A DNA stretch of 64,000 nucleotides from Actinomadura opuntiae (GTDB taxonomy: Bacteria > Actinomycetota > Actinomycetes > Streptosporangiales > Streptosporangiaceae). The position numbers and the translations under genes are program-made. This document shows positions 16,489 through 24,722 of the stretch, piece by piece. Within the stretch, counting starts at the first letter, position 1; the number at the start of each line of letters is the position of its first letter. A model generated the notes under the pieces. It ran no database searches, was not told the DNA's origin, and saw nothing but the letters and a program-made list of their open reading frames with translations. The DNA is taken from assembly GCF_030283205.1 (NCBI RefSeq), contig NZ_JASNWF010000001.1, positions 1 through 64,000 on the forward strand, written 5' to 3'.

Positions 16489-16845
16489 ATGACGAACTAC
16501 CTGCTCGCCGTCCGGTTCGACGAGAACACGCCGGCGCTGTCCGAGGAGGAGATGCGGGAACAGCAGGCCCGGACGGCCAAGGTCACCGACGAGATGCGCT
16601 CCGCCGGCTCGTGGGTGTTCGTCGGCGGCCTGCTGCCCTCGCACGCCACCACGGTCGTCCGCCCCGGCGACGGCATGACCACGATGACCGACGGCCCGTT
16701 CGCCGAGACCAAGGAGCAGCTCGGCGGGTTCTGGGTGATCCGCTGCGACGACCTCGACCAGGCGCTGGCCTGGGCCGACAAGTGCGCACTGGCCTGCGGC
16801 GCCCCCATCGAGGTCCGCCCGTTCCAAGACGCCCAGTGGACCTGA
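16489..16845 (+). CDS. YciI/DGPF-domain protein
   Basis: This 118-residue protein begins MTNYLLAVRFDEN and carries the DGPFAETKEQLGGFWVI segment that defines the DGPF group of YciI-like proteins. It ends with GAPIEVRPFQ. These small ferredoxin-fold proteins are often encoded beside ECF sigma factors, but no sigma gene follows here. A GAGG site precedes the ATG. The biochemical role is unknown. Confidence 0.85.
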   Translation: MTNYLLAVRFDENTPALSEEEMREQQARTAKVTDEMRSAGSWVFVGGLLPSHATTVVRPGDGMTTMTDGPFAETKEQLGGFWVIRCDDLDQALAWADKCALACGAPIEVRPFQDAQWT

Positions 16846-17009
16846 ACACAGACAACCGGCACGCGGCGCGTAGACCGCGCCCACCACCCCCAGGCGCTGC
16901 TGCAACGCGGCCTGCACCCACTGCGTGACCCGGCGACCGTCCACCTCGACGAGGACGAGGAGAGCACCCGCCGTGACCGAGTGCCCGGTGGGTGCCCTCG
17001 ACGCGTTTT

Positions 17010-17591
17010 TCAGGGTGTGGGTGCGGTGAGATACCGCTGGATCGTGGGGCCGAGCCAGTCCACGATCTCCTCGCGGGTGAGCGCCACGCTCGCCGGGAAC
17101 CGCAGCACGTAGCGCGTCAGCGCGAGCCCCAGCACGGTCGAGGCGCACAGCGCCGCCCGCGCCGGCGCCTGCTCCGGTTCGGGGCCCACCCGGCGGGCCA
17201 GCGGGATCAACTGATCGCGCAGCACGCTCTGCATGCGATCGGCGGCGGCCGGGTCGGTGGCGCCGACCCGGATCAGCGCGGTGAGCTCCCCGTTCTCCTC
17301 CCACAGGGTGAGGAAGTGGCGCACCAGCGTACGGCCGATCGCCTCGCGCGGTTCGACGGACAGGCCGGGCAGTTCGGGGTCGATCGCGACGGCCGCCGCG
17401 AACAGGCCCGCCTTGTTGCCGTAGTAGCGCATCACCATCGACGGGTCGATCTTCGCGTCGCGCGCGATGGCCCGGATGGTCGCCTTCTCGTAGCCGTCCG
17501 CCGCGAACCGCTCGCGCGCCGCGGCGAGGATCGCCGCGCGGGTGGCGTCTGAGCGCCGTGCGGCCTGCTGGCCCTCCGTGGTGCCGGTCAC
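17010..17591 (-). CDS. TetR-family transcriptional regulator
   Basis: The 193-residue repressor starts at the GTG at 17591 (VTGTTEGQQAARRSDATR). The helix-turn-helix at about residues 25-65 includes ATIRAIARDAKIDPSMVMRYY, and the C-terminal ligand domain has ALTRYVLRFPASVALTREE. No ATG gives the canonical length. Four copies of a CAACAAGCGTTG-type palindrome begin 2 bp upstream, so it is almost surely autoregulated. It also probably controls the divergent ABM, VOC and DUF4267 genes. Confidence 0.87.
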   Translation of the reverse strand: MTGTTEGQQAARRSDATRAAILAAARERFAADGYEKATIRAIARDAKIDPSMVMRYYGNKAGLFAAAVAIDPELPGLSVEPREAIGRTLVRHFLTLWEENGELTALIRVGATDPAAADRMQSVLRDQLIPLARRVGPEPEQAPARAALCASTVLGLALTRYVLRFPASVALTREEIVDWLGPTIQRYLTAPTP

Positions 17592-17593
17592 GC

Positions 17594-17674
17594 CAACAAG
17601 CGTAGGCCAACACGTGTTGACAGTCCAGCGCGGCGGCCCTACGTTTGCCAACAAGCGTTGACCAACAAGCGTTG
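17594..17674. promoter_or_regulatory. Four-copy TetR operator array around a strong promoter
   Basis: CAACAAGCGTAG (17594-17605), CAACACGTGTTG (17608-17619, a perfect 12-bp palindrome), CAACAAGCGTTG (17649-17660) and CAACAAGCGTTG (17663-17674) form two pairs, each with 14-bp spacing. Between the pairs is a plus-strand promoter: TTGACA at 17617-17622, a 17-bp spacer and TACGTT at 17640-17645. Bound repressor would bracket RNA polymerase. The array separates the tetR gene from the ABM operon. Confidence 0.82.
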
Positions 17675-17838
17675 GCAGGACGCAGCCGTTGGTGACCGGC
17701 ACCAGCGATGCCCCTTGAGCGCCCCGTGAATCTCCCGCGTTCCACAGATAGCGAGCGTCGTGAGCGTCGCCGGATCCAGTACGGCGGCGACCGGCCGCGG
17801 TGCCGTGAGACAACCGATAGCGAGAGGAAGTACCGACA

Positions 17839-18189
17839 ATGGCCAAGCTGCAGAGCCTTGACCCGCACACGCCGATGTTCGCGCAGTTCAAGGAGGAGAC
17901 CGGGCCCATCGTCCTGGCCAACACCTTCATCGTCCCAAAGGAGAGGACTGAAGCGTTCCTTACCCTCTTTCAGAGACAGGCGGAGTTCATGAAGGCTCAG
18001 CCGGGATTCGTCTCCCTGCAGATGCACAAGGGAACGGCCGACAGTCAACTTCTGATGAACGTCGCGGTCTGGGAATCGACCGAGGCTCTCGCCACGGCGT
18101 TCGGCAGCCCGGAGTTCCAGCGCATGGCCGCCGAGTTCCCCGACGACATCGTGTCGTATCCGCACATCTTCGAGCAGATCGACGTATGA
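17839..18189 (+). CDS. Antibiotic-biosynthesis-monooxygenase (ABM) domain protein
   Basis: This 116-residue protein has the ferredoxin-like ABM fold: PIVLANTFIVPKERTEAFLTLFQ, GFVSLQMHKG and LLMNVAVWESTEALATAF. ABM proteins include cofactor-free monooxygenases and heme-degrading enzymes. It is the first gene after the operator-bracketed promoter at 17617-17645, with a GAGAGGAAG site before the ATG. A VOC gene follows 9 bases later. The operon probably handles a small oxidisable or toxic molecule sensed by the TetR protein. Confidence 0.82.
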   Translation: MAKLQSLDPHTPMFAQFKEETGPIVLANTFIVPKERTEAFLTLFQRQAEFMKAQPGFVSLQMHKGTADSQLLMNVAVWESTEALATAFGSPEFQRMAAEFPDDIVSYPHIFEQIDV

Positions 18190-18198
18190 GGAGTCACT

Positions 18199-18585
18199 AT
18201 GACCGTGGAACTGAACCACACCATCGTCCCCGCCCGTGACCCGCAAGCCTCGGCCCAATTTTTGGCCGAAATCCTCGGCCTGAGTGTCGATCCGCCGGTG
18301 GCGCACTTCACGCCGGTCACCCTGGCCAATCGGGTCAGCCTGGACTACGACCAGCTCGACGACTTCGAGCCACACCACTACGCGTTCATGGTCAGCGAGC
18401 AGGAGTTCGACGCCGCCCTCACTCGCATTCAGCACGCCGGCATCACTTACTACGGCGATCCCGCATGCCGAGAAATCGGGCAGGTCTATCACAGCAAGCG
18501 CACCGAAGGCCGCAGGGGCGTCTACTTCCACGACCCCGACAGGCATCTCATGGAAATCCTCACCCCGGGCCGCACCAGGTCGTGA
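18199..18585 (+). CDS. VOC-family protein
   Basis: The 128-residue protein has VOC features: ELNHTIVPARDPQASAQFLAEILGL at the start, FEPHHYAFMVSEQEFDAALTRIQ in the centre and RGVYFHDPDRHLMEILTPG at the end, giving His and Glu metal ligands. It follows the ABM gene by 9 bases behind GAGGAG. The substrate is unknown. The pairing of ABM and VOC suggests coupled oxidation and cleavage, or sequestration, of one compound. Confidence 0.82.
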   Translation: MTVELNHTIVPARDPQASAQFLAEILGLSVDPPVAHFTPVTLANRVSLDYDQLDDFEPHHYAFMVSEQEFDAALTRIQHAGITYYGDPACREIGQVYHSKRTEGRRGVYFHDPDRHLMEILTPGRTRS

Positions 18586-18754
18586 GGCCAATGGCGATCC
18601 GGCGAATCACGGCTTCCAGGGCCTGTCTTCAATCAGCACGTGGTCCGGGAGAGTGCGCGGCCAAGGTCACGGTCGCCTTGTAGAAATCGGCTTGTTGCCC
18701 AGCCGCGTCCGCGCCGGCTTACCAAGCTCACGAAGACTTGCAAGGAGAAGAACA

Positions 18755-19180
18755 GTGTCGCTGAAGAAGATCAACACTGTCCTGGTCGCCGCCTTCATCC
18801 TTTTCATCCTCTGGTTCGGGACGGAGTTCATCCTGAGCCCGGAGACGGCGGTGCAGGGCTTCGGTCTGCCGAACCGGCCGTCCGGCGACGGCGGCGGTTT
18901 CCTGGTCGTCAAGGGAATCCGCGACGTCGTCTTGGCCCTGGTCCTGGGTGCCCTGCTGGTGACGGGCCACCGCCGGGCGCTGAGCTGGGTGCTGCTGGTG
19001 GAGGCCCTCGCCGCGTACGGCGACATGACCACCGTCCTTGCCCACCGCGGCTCCGTGGCCGCCGCGCTCGGCGTCCACGGCCTGACCGCGACGCTGATAG
19101 TGGTCAGCGGCCTGCTGATGATGCGCGAGACCCGCAAGATCGCGGTCGCTCCGGTGACGCCCGCCCCGCAGCCCGCCTGA
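18755..19180 (+). CDS. DUF4267 membrane protein
   Basis: This 141-residue protein has four hydrophobic helices. FILFILWFGTEFILSPETAVQGFGLP is followed by GGGFLVVKGIRDVVLALVLGALL, which are DUF4267 hallmarks. The start is the GTG at 18755 with an AAGGAGA site 7 bases upstream. It lies 169 bases after the VOC gene and may belong to the same TetR-controlled transcript. The function is unknown. Confidence 0.72.
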   Translation: MSLKKINTVLVAAFILFILWFGTEFILSPETAVQGFGLPNRPSGDGGGFLVVKGIRDVVLALVLGALLVTGHRRALSWVLLVEALAAYGDMTTVLAHRGSVAAALGVHGLTATLIVVSGLLMMRETRKIAVAPVTPAPQPA

Positions 19181-19192
19181 TCCCACCGATCC

Positions 19193-19224
19193 AAGGTGGC
19201 CCGCATCCCGGTCGGGTCACCTTT
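19193..19224 (+). terminator. Probable intrinsic terminator
   Basis: An 11-bp stem (AAGGTGGCCCG at 19193-19203 with CGGGTCACCTT at 19213-19223, one G-T wobble in RNA) with a 9-base loop and a short T run follows the DUF4267 stop. Confidence 0.65.
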
Positions 19225-19429
19225 GCGCGTGCTGGTATTTGCGGGTCAGCTTCCGCCGGGAATCAGAAGAAGACCGCCAAGGCGGATTTCAGCGCGGAAG
19301 GGGGGTCGCCGTAGTACTCGGGAAAGACCGGGCGGATATAGCTGACCGGCGAAGACGGCACCGAGTTTCAAGGGGCCGGTCCGCGCCGACCTTCAGTCAG
19401 GCGGGCGTGTCACATCGGCCCAGCGGAGG

Positions 19430-20110
19430 TCTTCGCTGGGTCCGTCGTCGCCTTCCCCGGCCACCCGGGCCCGACCAACGCGGCGACCCTCGCGGCCGCG
19501 GTCGACCACTACCTGGATTTCATCCAGACGGCCACCACCCGCGCCAGCTACGACGACACCCTCGCCCGCCTCATCGACGTGGCCGGCGGCGCCAGCCTCG
19601 TCGCCGACTGACCCCCGAGGACTTCGCCGCGGTGATGGAGCGGTGGAACACCGCAGCGGCCACCACCTGGAACCGGCACCTGTCGGCGCTCACCTCGTGC
19701 ACCACCTGGGCGCAGCGCCAAGAAGTGCTGGAGAGCAACCCGGCCCGGCGGCTGACCCACCGCAGGCCCGCCCGCCGCGGCGACCGCGCCATCCCCCGCG
19801 CCCGCCTATACCAGCTGTTCACCGGTGATGACCACGGCCTGCGCGAGCGGGTGTTGTGGCGGATGCTGTACGAGACCGCCGTCCGGGCCGAGGAGATCCT
19901 CTCGCTCAACATCGAGGAGTGGACGCTGCACCAGTTGCGTCACTCGGCGCTGCAGCACCTGGCGGCCGTCGGCCGGACCGCCGCCGAACTGCAGGCCAAG
20001 AGCCGCCACGCCCACCTGGCCAGCCTCGGCGCCTAGGTCCGCCTCGGCGAAGCCACCTCTGCGGCAGTCGGCACCGACCCGCACTCCCCGCCGCCGCGTC
20101 CGCTGACCAG
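19430..20110 (+). pseudogene. Broken tyrosine recombinase (phage-type integrase)
   Basis: An N-terminal SAM-like domain is readable in one frame (AVDHYLDFIQTATTRASYDD) and continues after a one-base loss near 19610 in another (LTPEDFAAVMERW onward). ETAVRAEEILSLNIEEW contains the first catalytic Arg. The sequence then jumps straight to TLHQLRHSALQHL, so the middle catalytic part is deleted. The probable nucleophile Tyr position, in ASLGA-stop-VRLGEATSA, is a TAG at 20034-20036. Three lesions make it inactive. It marks an old integrated element. Confidence 0.75.
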
Positions 20111-20292
20111 CTTGATCCACGGCACCTCGTACGACAACGAGACGGCAGGGAGATGTCGCCTGGTGACCATCAGGTGGCCGCTGTCTGCCGGACGATGTGT
20201 CGGCTCCCGGGGAAGGATGGGAGAGCGTCACCGTAAGCAAGCAGTCGCCGACATATCGCGCGGTAACCCAAGCCGCGCCGGAGGGAATCCGC

Positions 20293-21311
20293 ATGACCGC
20301 CACCGCGTCCACGGCCCCGGCTGCGCCAGGGGTGCGGTCCTGGTGGGGAATCCCGTACGCGACTGCCGAGCGCTGCCGTCGGCCCGTGCTCGCGGATTTC
20401 GATCCGGACCGCCGCTACGACCGCAAGGGCGTCGCCCCGGTCCAGCCTGACAGCGGTGACTGCCTCGAAGCCGACAGCGGAACCGGTGAGGACTGCCTGA
20501 ATCTGAACGTCTGGGCTCCTGCGCAGCCGGCCGCCGAGGCGCTGCCGGTGGCGGTGTACGTTCACGGCGGCGGGTTCGAGTTCGGCGCGAACACGCAGAC
20601 CACTTCGAACGCGGCTGGTCTGGCCGCGACGGGGCGCGTGGTGGGCGTGTCGATCAACTACCGGCTCGGCGCGCTGGGCGCGGTCTCACTGTCGCAGTAC
20701 GGCGGGCGGCTGGCGGAGGCCAGCAATCTCTTCCTGCAGGACATCATTGCCGCGCTGACCTGGGTCAAGCAGAACATCGCCGCCTTCGGCGGCGACTCCG
20801 GACAGGTAACCGTCTTCGGCCACAGCGGCGGCGGCTATGCCGCCTTCGGGCTGCTCGGCGCTTCCTGCGCCAACGGCCTGTACCGGCGCCTGGCGGGATT
20901 CTCCGCCGGGCCCTCGCGCATCATCCCGGCCTGGTGGGTGGCCAACGGCCTCGACCGGTTCGACCCGCACACCGTCGACCGCGTCATCGACGAGGTCGCG
21001 GGGTGGCGCATTCCCCGCTCCCGCGCCAGGAAGATCGTCGATGCCTACGACCAGGGCGGCCGCACCCCGGCCGAGGTCCGCGCCCCGCTCCTGACCGACT
21101 ACATCTTCACCCTCCCCGCAGCCCCGAACAAGCCGACCGTGACAGGCGTATCGGCGACGTCGTGCTCGACTTCGCCACCGGCGAGCAGACCCGTCTGTGG
21201 CCCCGCCGTCACCGACCAGCCCGCGTCCGGAACCGTCGGCGACCCTCCCACGAGCCCGGCGCTCATTACCAGACGGTCCTCGACCTGTTCGACGACATCG
21301 CCCGCCCCTGA
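20293..21311 (+). pseudogene. Type-B carboxylesterase, frameshifted and shortened
   Basis: The first 280 residues are a good carboxylesterase: GEDCLNLNVWAP, VYVHGGGFEFGA (oxyanion hole) and nucleophile Ser in FGHSGGGYAAFG. Near 21120-21150 the frame changes. The true C-terminus (GDVVLDFATGEQTRLWP, then GAHYQTVLDLFDDIARP) is readable in another frame, ending at 21311. The in-frame continuation is unrelated Ser/Thr/Pro-rich sequence. The total is also about 100 residues shorter than usual, so part of the catalytic domain holding Glu/His is missing. It is probably inactive. Confidence 0.7.
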
Positions 21312-21433
21312 CGGCCATTGGGCGATGCGCAACAGCGCAGCCTCACCACTGACTGATCAGGTGGATTCCTGCGTCTGCACCCCCGGCTCGGCCTTTCAAT
21401 TTCCAGGAGATGTACACAGGGAAGGAGCCAGGT

Positions 21434-22456
21434 ATGAACCAACCTTCAGCAGCCGGTGACGCCGCGCCTGCGACGATGCGGGCCGTCGTCGTCACCCGGC
21501 CCGGGGGTTTGGACGCACTCCAGATCCAGGACGTTGCGGTGCCCGCACCTCAGCCCGGCTGGGTGCGGATCAAGGTGAAGGCGTTCGGCGTCAACGAGTC
21601 CGAGGTCGCCACCCGCAAGGGCGAGTCGGACCCGGAGGTCACCTACCCGCGCGTCCCCGGCATCGAGGGTGTGGGGATCATCGATCAGGCCCCGCACGGC
21701 AGTGGGCTGCGCCCGGGGCAGCAGGTGGCGACGTTGATGGGCGGCATGGGCCGCTCGTTCGACGGCTCGTACGCGCAGTACGTGACCGTCCCCGCGGCGC
21801 AGGTCATCCCGCTGGAGACCAGCCTGCCGTGGGACGTGGTCGGCGCGCTGCCGGAGATGTTCCAGACCGCCTACGGGTCGCTGAAGACCGGCTTGGACCT
21901 TCAAGCCGGGCAGACGCTGCTGATCCGCGGCGGCACCTCCACGGTGGGACTGAGCGCGGCGACGATGGCCAAGGACATCGGCGCCACCGTCATCTCCACC
22001 ACGCGTCATGCCGAGCGTGCCGACGACCTGCGGGCCATGGGCATCGACCACCCGATCGTGGACGAGGGGACGATCGCCGGGAAGGTCCGAGATCTCGCGC
22101 CCGAGGGCGTGGACGCCGCGCTGGAACTGGTGGGCTGCACAGTCCTGCCCGACACCCTCGGATGCGTGCGCGCGCACGGTACCGTCTGCTTCACCGGCGC
22201 CTTGGCGGGCGGGTGGTCCATCCCCGACTTCACCCCGTTCGTGATCCCCAGCGGGGTGCGGTTGACCAGCTACGCGGGTGAGGCTACCGACCTGCCCGCC
22301 CAGGTGTTCGCCCAGCAGCTCCAGGCCATCGCCGACGGCCGGCTCAAGGCACCGATCGCCAAGACCTACCGGGGCCTGGAGCAGGTTCGCGATGCCCAGG
22401 CCGGCGTTGAGTCCGGCACGACGCCGGGCAAGCACGTGGTTCTGCTCGACGACTGA
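21434..22456 (+). CDS. Zinc-independent MDR-family quinone/alcohol oxidoreductase
   Basis: The 340-residue protein has a GroES-like N-terminal domain (RAVVVTRPGG, VKAFGVNESEVATRKGE, PRVPGIEGVGII). An NADPH-binding Rossmann domain follows, with AGQTLLIRGGTSTVGLSAATMAK near residues 160-180. It lacks the Cys/His zinc ligands of alcohol dehydrogenases, as in quinone reductases. The ATG at 21434 has a GAAGGAG site. It lies downstream of the broken esterase gene and upstream of converging YjbR-like genes. Confidence 0.85.
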   Translation: MNQPSAAGDAAPATMRAVVVTRPGGLDALQIQDVAVPAPQPGWVRIKVKAFGVNESEVATRKGESDPEVTYPRVPGIEGVGIIDQAPHGSGLRPGQQVATLMGGMGRSFDGSYAQYVTVPAAQVIPLETSLPWDVVGALPEMFQTAYGSLKTGLDLQAGQTLLIRGGTSTVGLSAATMAKDIGATVISTTRHAERADDLRAMGIDHPIVDEGTIAGKVRDLAPEGVDAALELVGCTVLPDTLGCVRAHGTVCFTGALAGGWSIPDFTPFVIPSGVRLTSYAGEATDLPAQVFAQQLQAIADGRLKAPIAKTYRGLEQVRDAQAGVESGTTPGKHVVLLDD

Positions 22457-22521
22457 GACATCCCCAGAGCCTGATCCGCGCCGGTCAGCGGCCTCCCGTG
22501 GCCGAGGGTCCAAACCGGTGG

Positions 22522-22884
22522 TCATCCGGGGCGGCGGCCTTGCGCAACCGTCTCCAGGACGAGGTGGTAGGAGTGGTCGACGAGTTCGGCGACCAGGTCG
22601 GCGGTGATGCCTCGCCCGGCTCCCACGGAGATCCAGTGCCGCTTGTTCAGGTAGCGGCCCGCGGTGATCGAGGCGTACGTGCGCTGCAGCAGCCGCCCGT
22701 GCTCGGGTTCGGCCTTCAGGGTGATGATGAGTTCGTCCGGGTCTTCGGTGATGATCAGGAAGACCTTTCCGGCCACCTTGTGCACCTCCAGGTGCTCGGT
22801 GAACGGGTGTCCCTGGTCCGTCCCGGGCAGCGCGAGGGCCGTGGCGCGCGCGCTGTCCTGGAGCTCGTGGCCGCTGAGAGGCAT
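22522..22884 (-). CDS. MmcQ/YjbR-family protein (copy 2)
   Basis: The 120-residue protein matches MmcQ/YjbR: a start with LPGTDQGHPFTEHLEVHKVAGKVF, then LIITLKAEPEHGRLLQ, and a typical NKRHWISVGAG segment. The fold is CyaY-like. Its role is unknown, possibly DNA-binding. The ATG at 22884 lies 9 bases inside the space after the stop of a related gene, so the two are cotranscribed paralogues. Confidence 0.82.
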   Translation of the reverse strand: MPLSGHELQDSARATALALPGTDQGHPFTEHLEVHKVAGKVFLIITEDPDELIITLKAEPEHGRLLQRTYASITAGRYLNKRHWISVGAGRGITADLVAELVDHSYHLVLETVAQGRRPG

Positions 22885-22892
22885 GACGCGGT

Positions 22893-23276
22893 TCAGGTGC
22901 GGCGGCCGTAGGTGTGCGGGTCGACGGGTTGCCGGGCCTTGGGGAGATGGCCGACCACGAGCCGGTAGGACTCGGTCACCAGCTCCTTGACCAGCCCCGC
23001 GTCGATCGCTTCCCCGCCCTCCAGCGTGATCCAGTGCTTTTTGTTCATGTGGTAGCCGGGGGTGATGTTCGCGTTCTCCTCGCACAGGGCGCGTGCCTCG
23101 GCGGGCTCGGACTTGAGGATCACCACGGGGCGTCCGGGAACCTCGGTCATCAGCATGAAGACCTTGCCGCGCACCTTGAAGACCTCCCAGTCATCGCCGA
23201 AGGGGTGCTCCAGCCCGCTGCCGGGCAGCCCTTCGGCGCAGCCCGCCGCGGTCTTGCGCAGCGTGCCTCCGTCCAT
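22893..23276 (-). CDS. MmcQ/YjbR-family protein (copy 1)
   Basis: This 127-residue protein is homologous to the next downstream gene: LPGSGLEHPFGDDWEVFKVRGKVF, VVILKSEPAEARALCE and MNKKHWITLEGGEAID. Spacing to the downstream paralogue is 8 bases. The tandem pair probably arose by duplication, but the two copies are now quite diverged. The function is unknown for both. Confidence 0.84.
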   Translation of the reverse strand: MDGGTLRKTAAGCAEGLPGSGLEHPFGDDWEVFKVRGKVFMLMTEVPGRPVVILKSEPAEARALCEENANITPGYHMNKKHWITLEGGEAIDAGLVKELVTESYRLVVGHLPKARQPVDPHTYGRRT

Positions 23277-23478
23277 GACGATCAGCTCCTCAAAGCAGAT
23301 ATCTGCGCCCGAGCCGGCGGTTCACAGGAACCGCCGGTCCTCTCCGGCCTGGCCAGCGCCGGCCATCTCGATCGGTTCCCACGCGTGACAGGGAGCACGC
23401 CCGCCAAGGACGGTCGTGGCCCTCGCCTCTGCCATCCTTGCCCGGAAACAGACCATCCTGGCGGTAAGCTGCGGACAC

Positions 23479-24429
23479 ATGGTGGTCGACAGGCGACAAT
23501 CCGCGCCGCCGGCGCCGGGAACGTCCGCCGCACCGGCCGGCCCCATCTCCGTCCCCCTGCACGACTTCCAGCCCCTGGCAGGTACTCCGTACGGCCTGGA
23601 AGTCACCACCGTCGAGGACTTCCACACCGACCACGACGACTGGCCGTGGAACCCGCCTCGTCCTGGCCGGGCCACCTTTCACTACCTGATCCTGGTCACC
23701 CAGGGCGTACTACGGCACGACGTCGACCACCTCACCCGCACTGTCACACCCGGCCAATGGCTGTGGGTTCGCCCCGGGCACGTGCAGCGCTGGCACGACC
23801 CCGGCACCGCCCACGGGATCTTCGTCCTGTTCGAACCGGACGTGCTGCGGCCCGACACCGCCCGCCAGCTGGCCCCGCTCACCGCTCACGACGCCCCGGC
23901 CGTCCTGACCCCGCACCCCGACGACGCCCCCTGGCTGGAGGCGACCGCGCTCCAACTCCTCGACGAACACCGCGCACTGGGACGTCGCCCGCTCGCGGCC
24001 CACCACGCCCTGCGCCGCAGCCTGCTGGAAGCCCTCCTCCTGCGCCTCACCCACTCCCCAGGCATCCACCCGGGCAGCCAACCGGGCATCACCACCGGCC
24101 GTCGCCCCGTCTACCAGCAGTTCCTGGACGCCCTGGAGCTGCATTTCCGTGAGCTGCACCGCGTCGACGACTACGCCCGGCTGCTCGGCTGCTCGGTCCG
24201 CACCCTCAGCCGAGCCGCCCAGGCCGCCGCCGGCAAGGGAGCGCGAGAGATCATCAACGACCGGCGCCTCCTCGAAGCACGCCGCCTGCTCGGGCATGCC
24301 CAGTGGAGCGCCCAAGCGGTCGCCGCTCACCTCGGCTTCACCGACACCGCCAACTTCGGCCGCTTCTTCCGCCACCACACCGGCCTCACCCCCGCCGCCT
24401 ACACAACCCGCCAAGCCCCCCGCACCTGA
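23479..24429 (+). CDS. AraC-family transcriptional regulator
   Basis: The 316-residue protein has a cupin-like sensing domain at about 30-170 (FHYLILVTQGVLRHDVDH, QWLWVRPGHVQRW). A C-terminal double helix-turn-helix at about 215-310 has YARLLGCSVRTLSRAAQAAAG and VAAHLGFTDTANFGRFFRHHTGLTPAAY. The ATG at 23479 gives the usual length; a longer frame from 23416 has no extra domain. It is divergent from the YjbR pair, its nearest candidate target. Confidence 0.87.
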   Translation: MVVDRRQSAPPAPGTSAAPAGPISVPLHDFQPLAGTPYGLEVTTVEDFHTDHDDWPWNPPRPGRATFHYLILVTQGVLRHDVDHLTRTVTPGQWLWVRPGHVQRWHDPGTAHGIFVLFEPDVLRPDTARQLAPLTAHDAPAVLTPHPDDAPWLEATALQLLDEHRALGRRPLAAHHALRRSLLEALLLRLTHSPGIHPGSQPGITTGRRPVYQQFLDALELHFRELHRVDDYARLLGCSVRTLSRAAQAAAGKGAREIINDRRLLEARRLLGHAQWSAQAVAAHLGFTDTANFGRFFRHHTGLTPAAYTTRQAPRT

Positions 24430-24476
24430 TCGTCGACGCGCCGCCCGGCCGCGCGCACCGAGGCCACCGCCAGCCC

Positions 24477-24569
24477 TTAGTACTCGATCGTCCAGGTCAC
24501 CACCGCGTTGGTGACCAGCGTCAGGCACCAAGCCTGCTCGGTCTGCCGCTCCAAGTGCCGGGCACGTAC
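24477..24569 (-). pseudogene. Remnant of a Tn3-family transposase C-terminus
   Basis: The minus strand reads HLERQTEQAWCLTLVTN followed by AVVTWTIEY and a stop, which matches the conserved C-terminal DDE region of actinobacterial Tn3 transposases. Only about 30 residues remain. No terminal inverted repeat was identified. It shows that a Tn3-type element once inserted here. Confidence 0.6.
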
Positions 24570-24722
24570 CCCGCTGAATCGTCATGGCTGAATGTTCCGC
24601 AGCGCGCGCGTAGCGGGCCGTCTCCTCCTGGCCCTGGTACAGGAAGCCGTCCCCGCCTTCGCCGAAGAGCGCCCGCTGGCTGGTTCATGACCCTCGTTCA
24701 CCTGGGCATAGGGTTGGGCGGC

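Noticed and set aside
16846..17009. A possible gene fragment after the YciI-like gene (reading ALLQRGLHPLRDPATVHLDEDEE)
   Set aside because: Protein-like but too short, without start signal or family match; left unannotated.
16417..18591. A 724-residue minus-strand frame spanning the YciI, TetR and ABM region
   Set aside because: It runs across several well-supported genes and the operator array in other frames; the only plausible minus-strand gene there is the TetR regulator.
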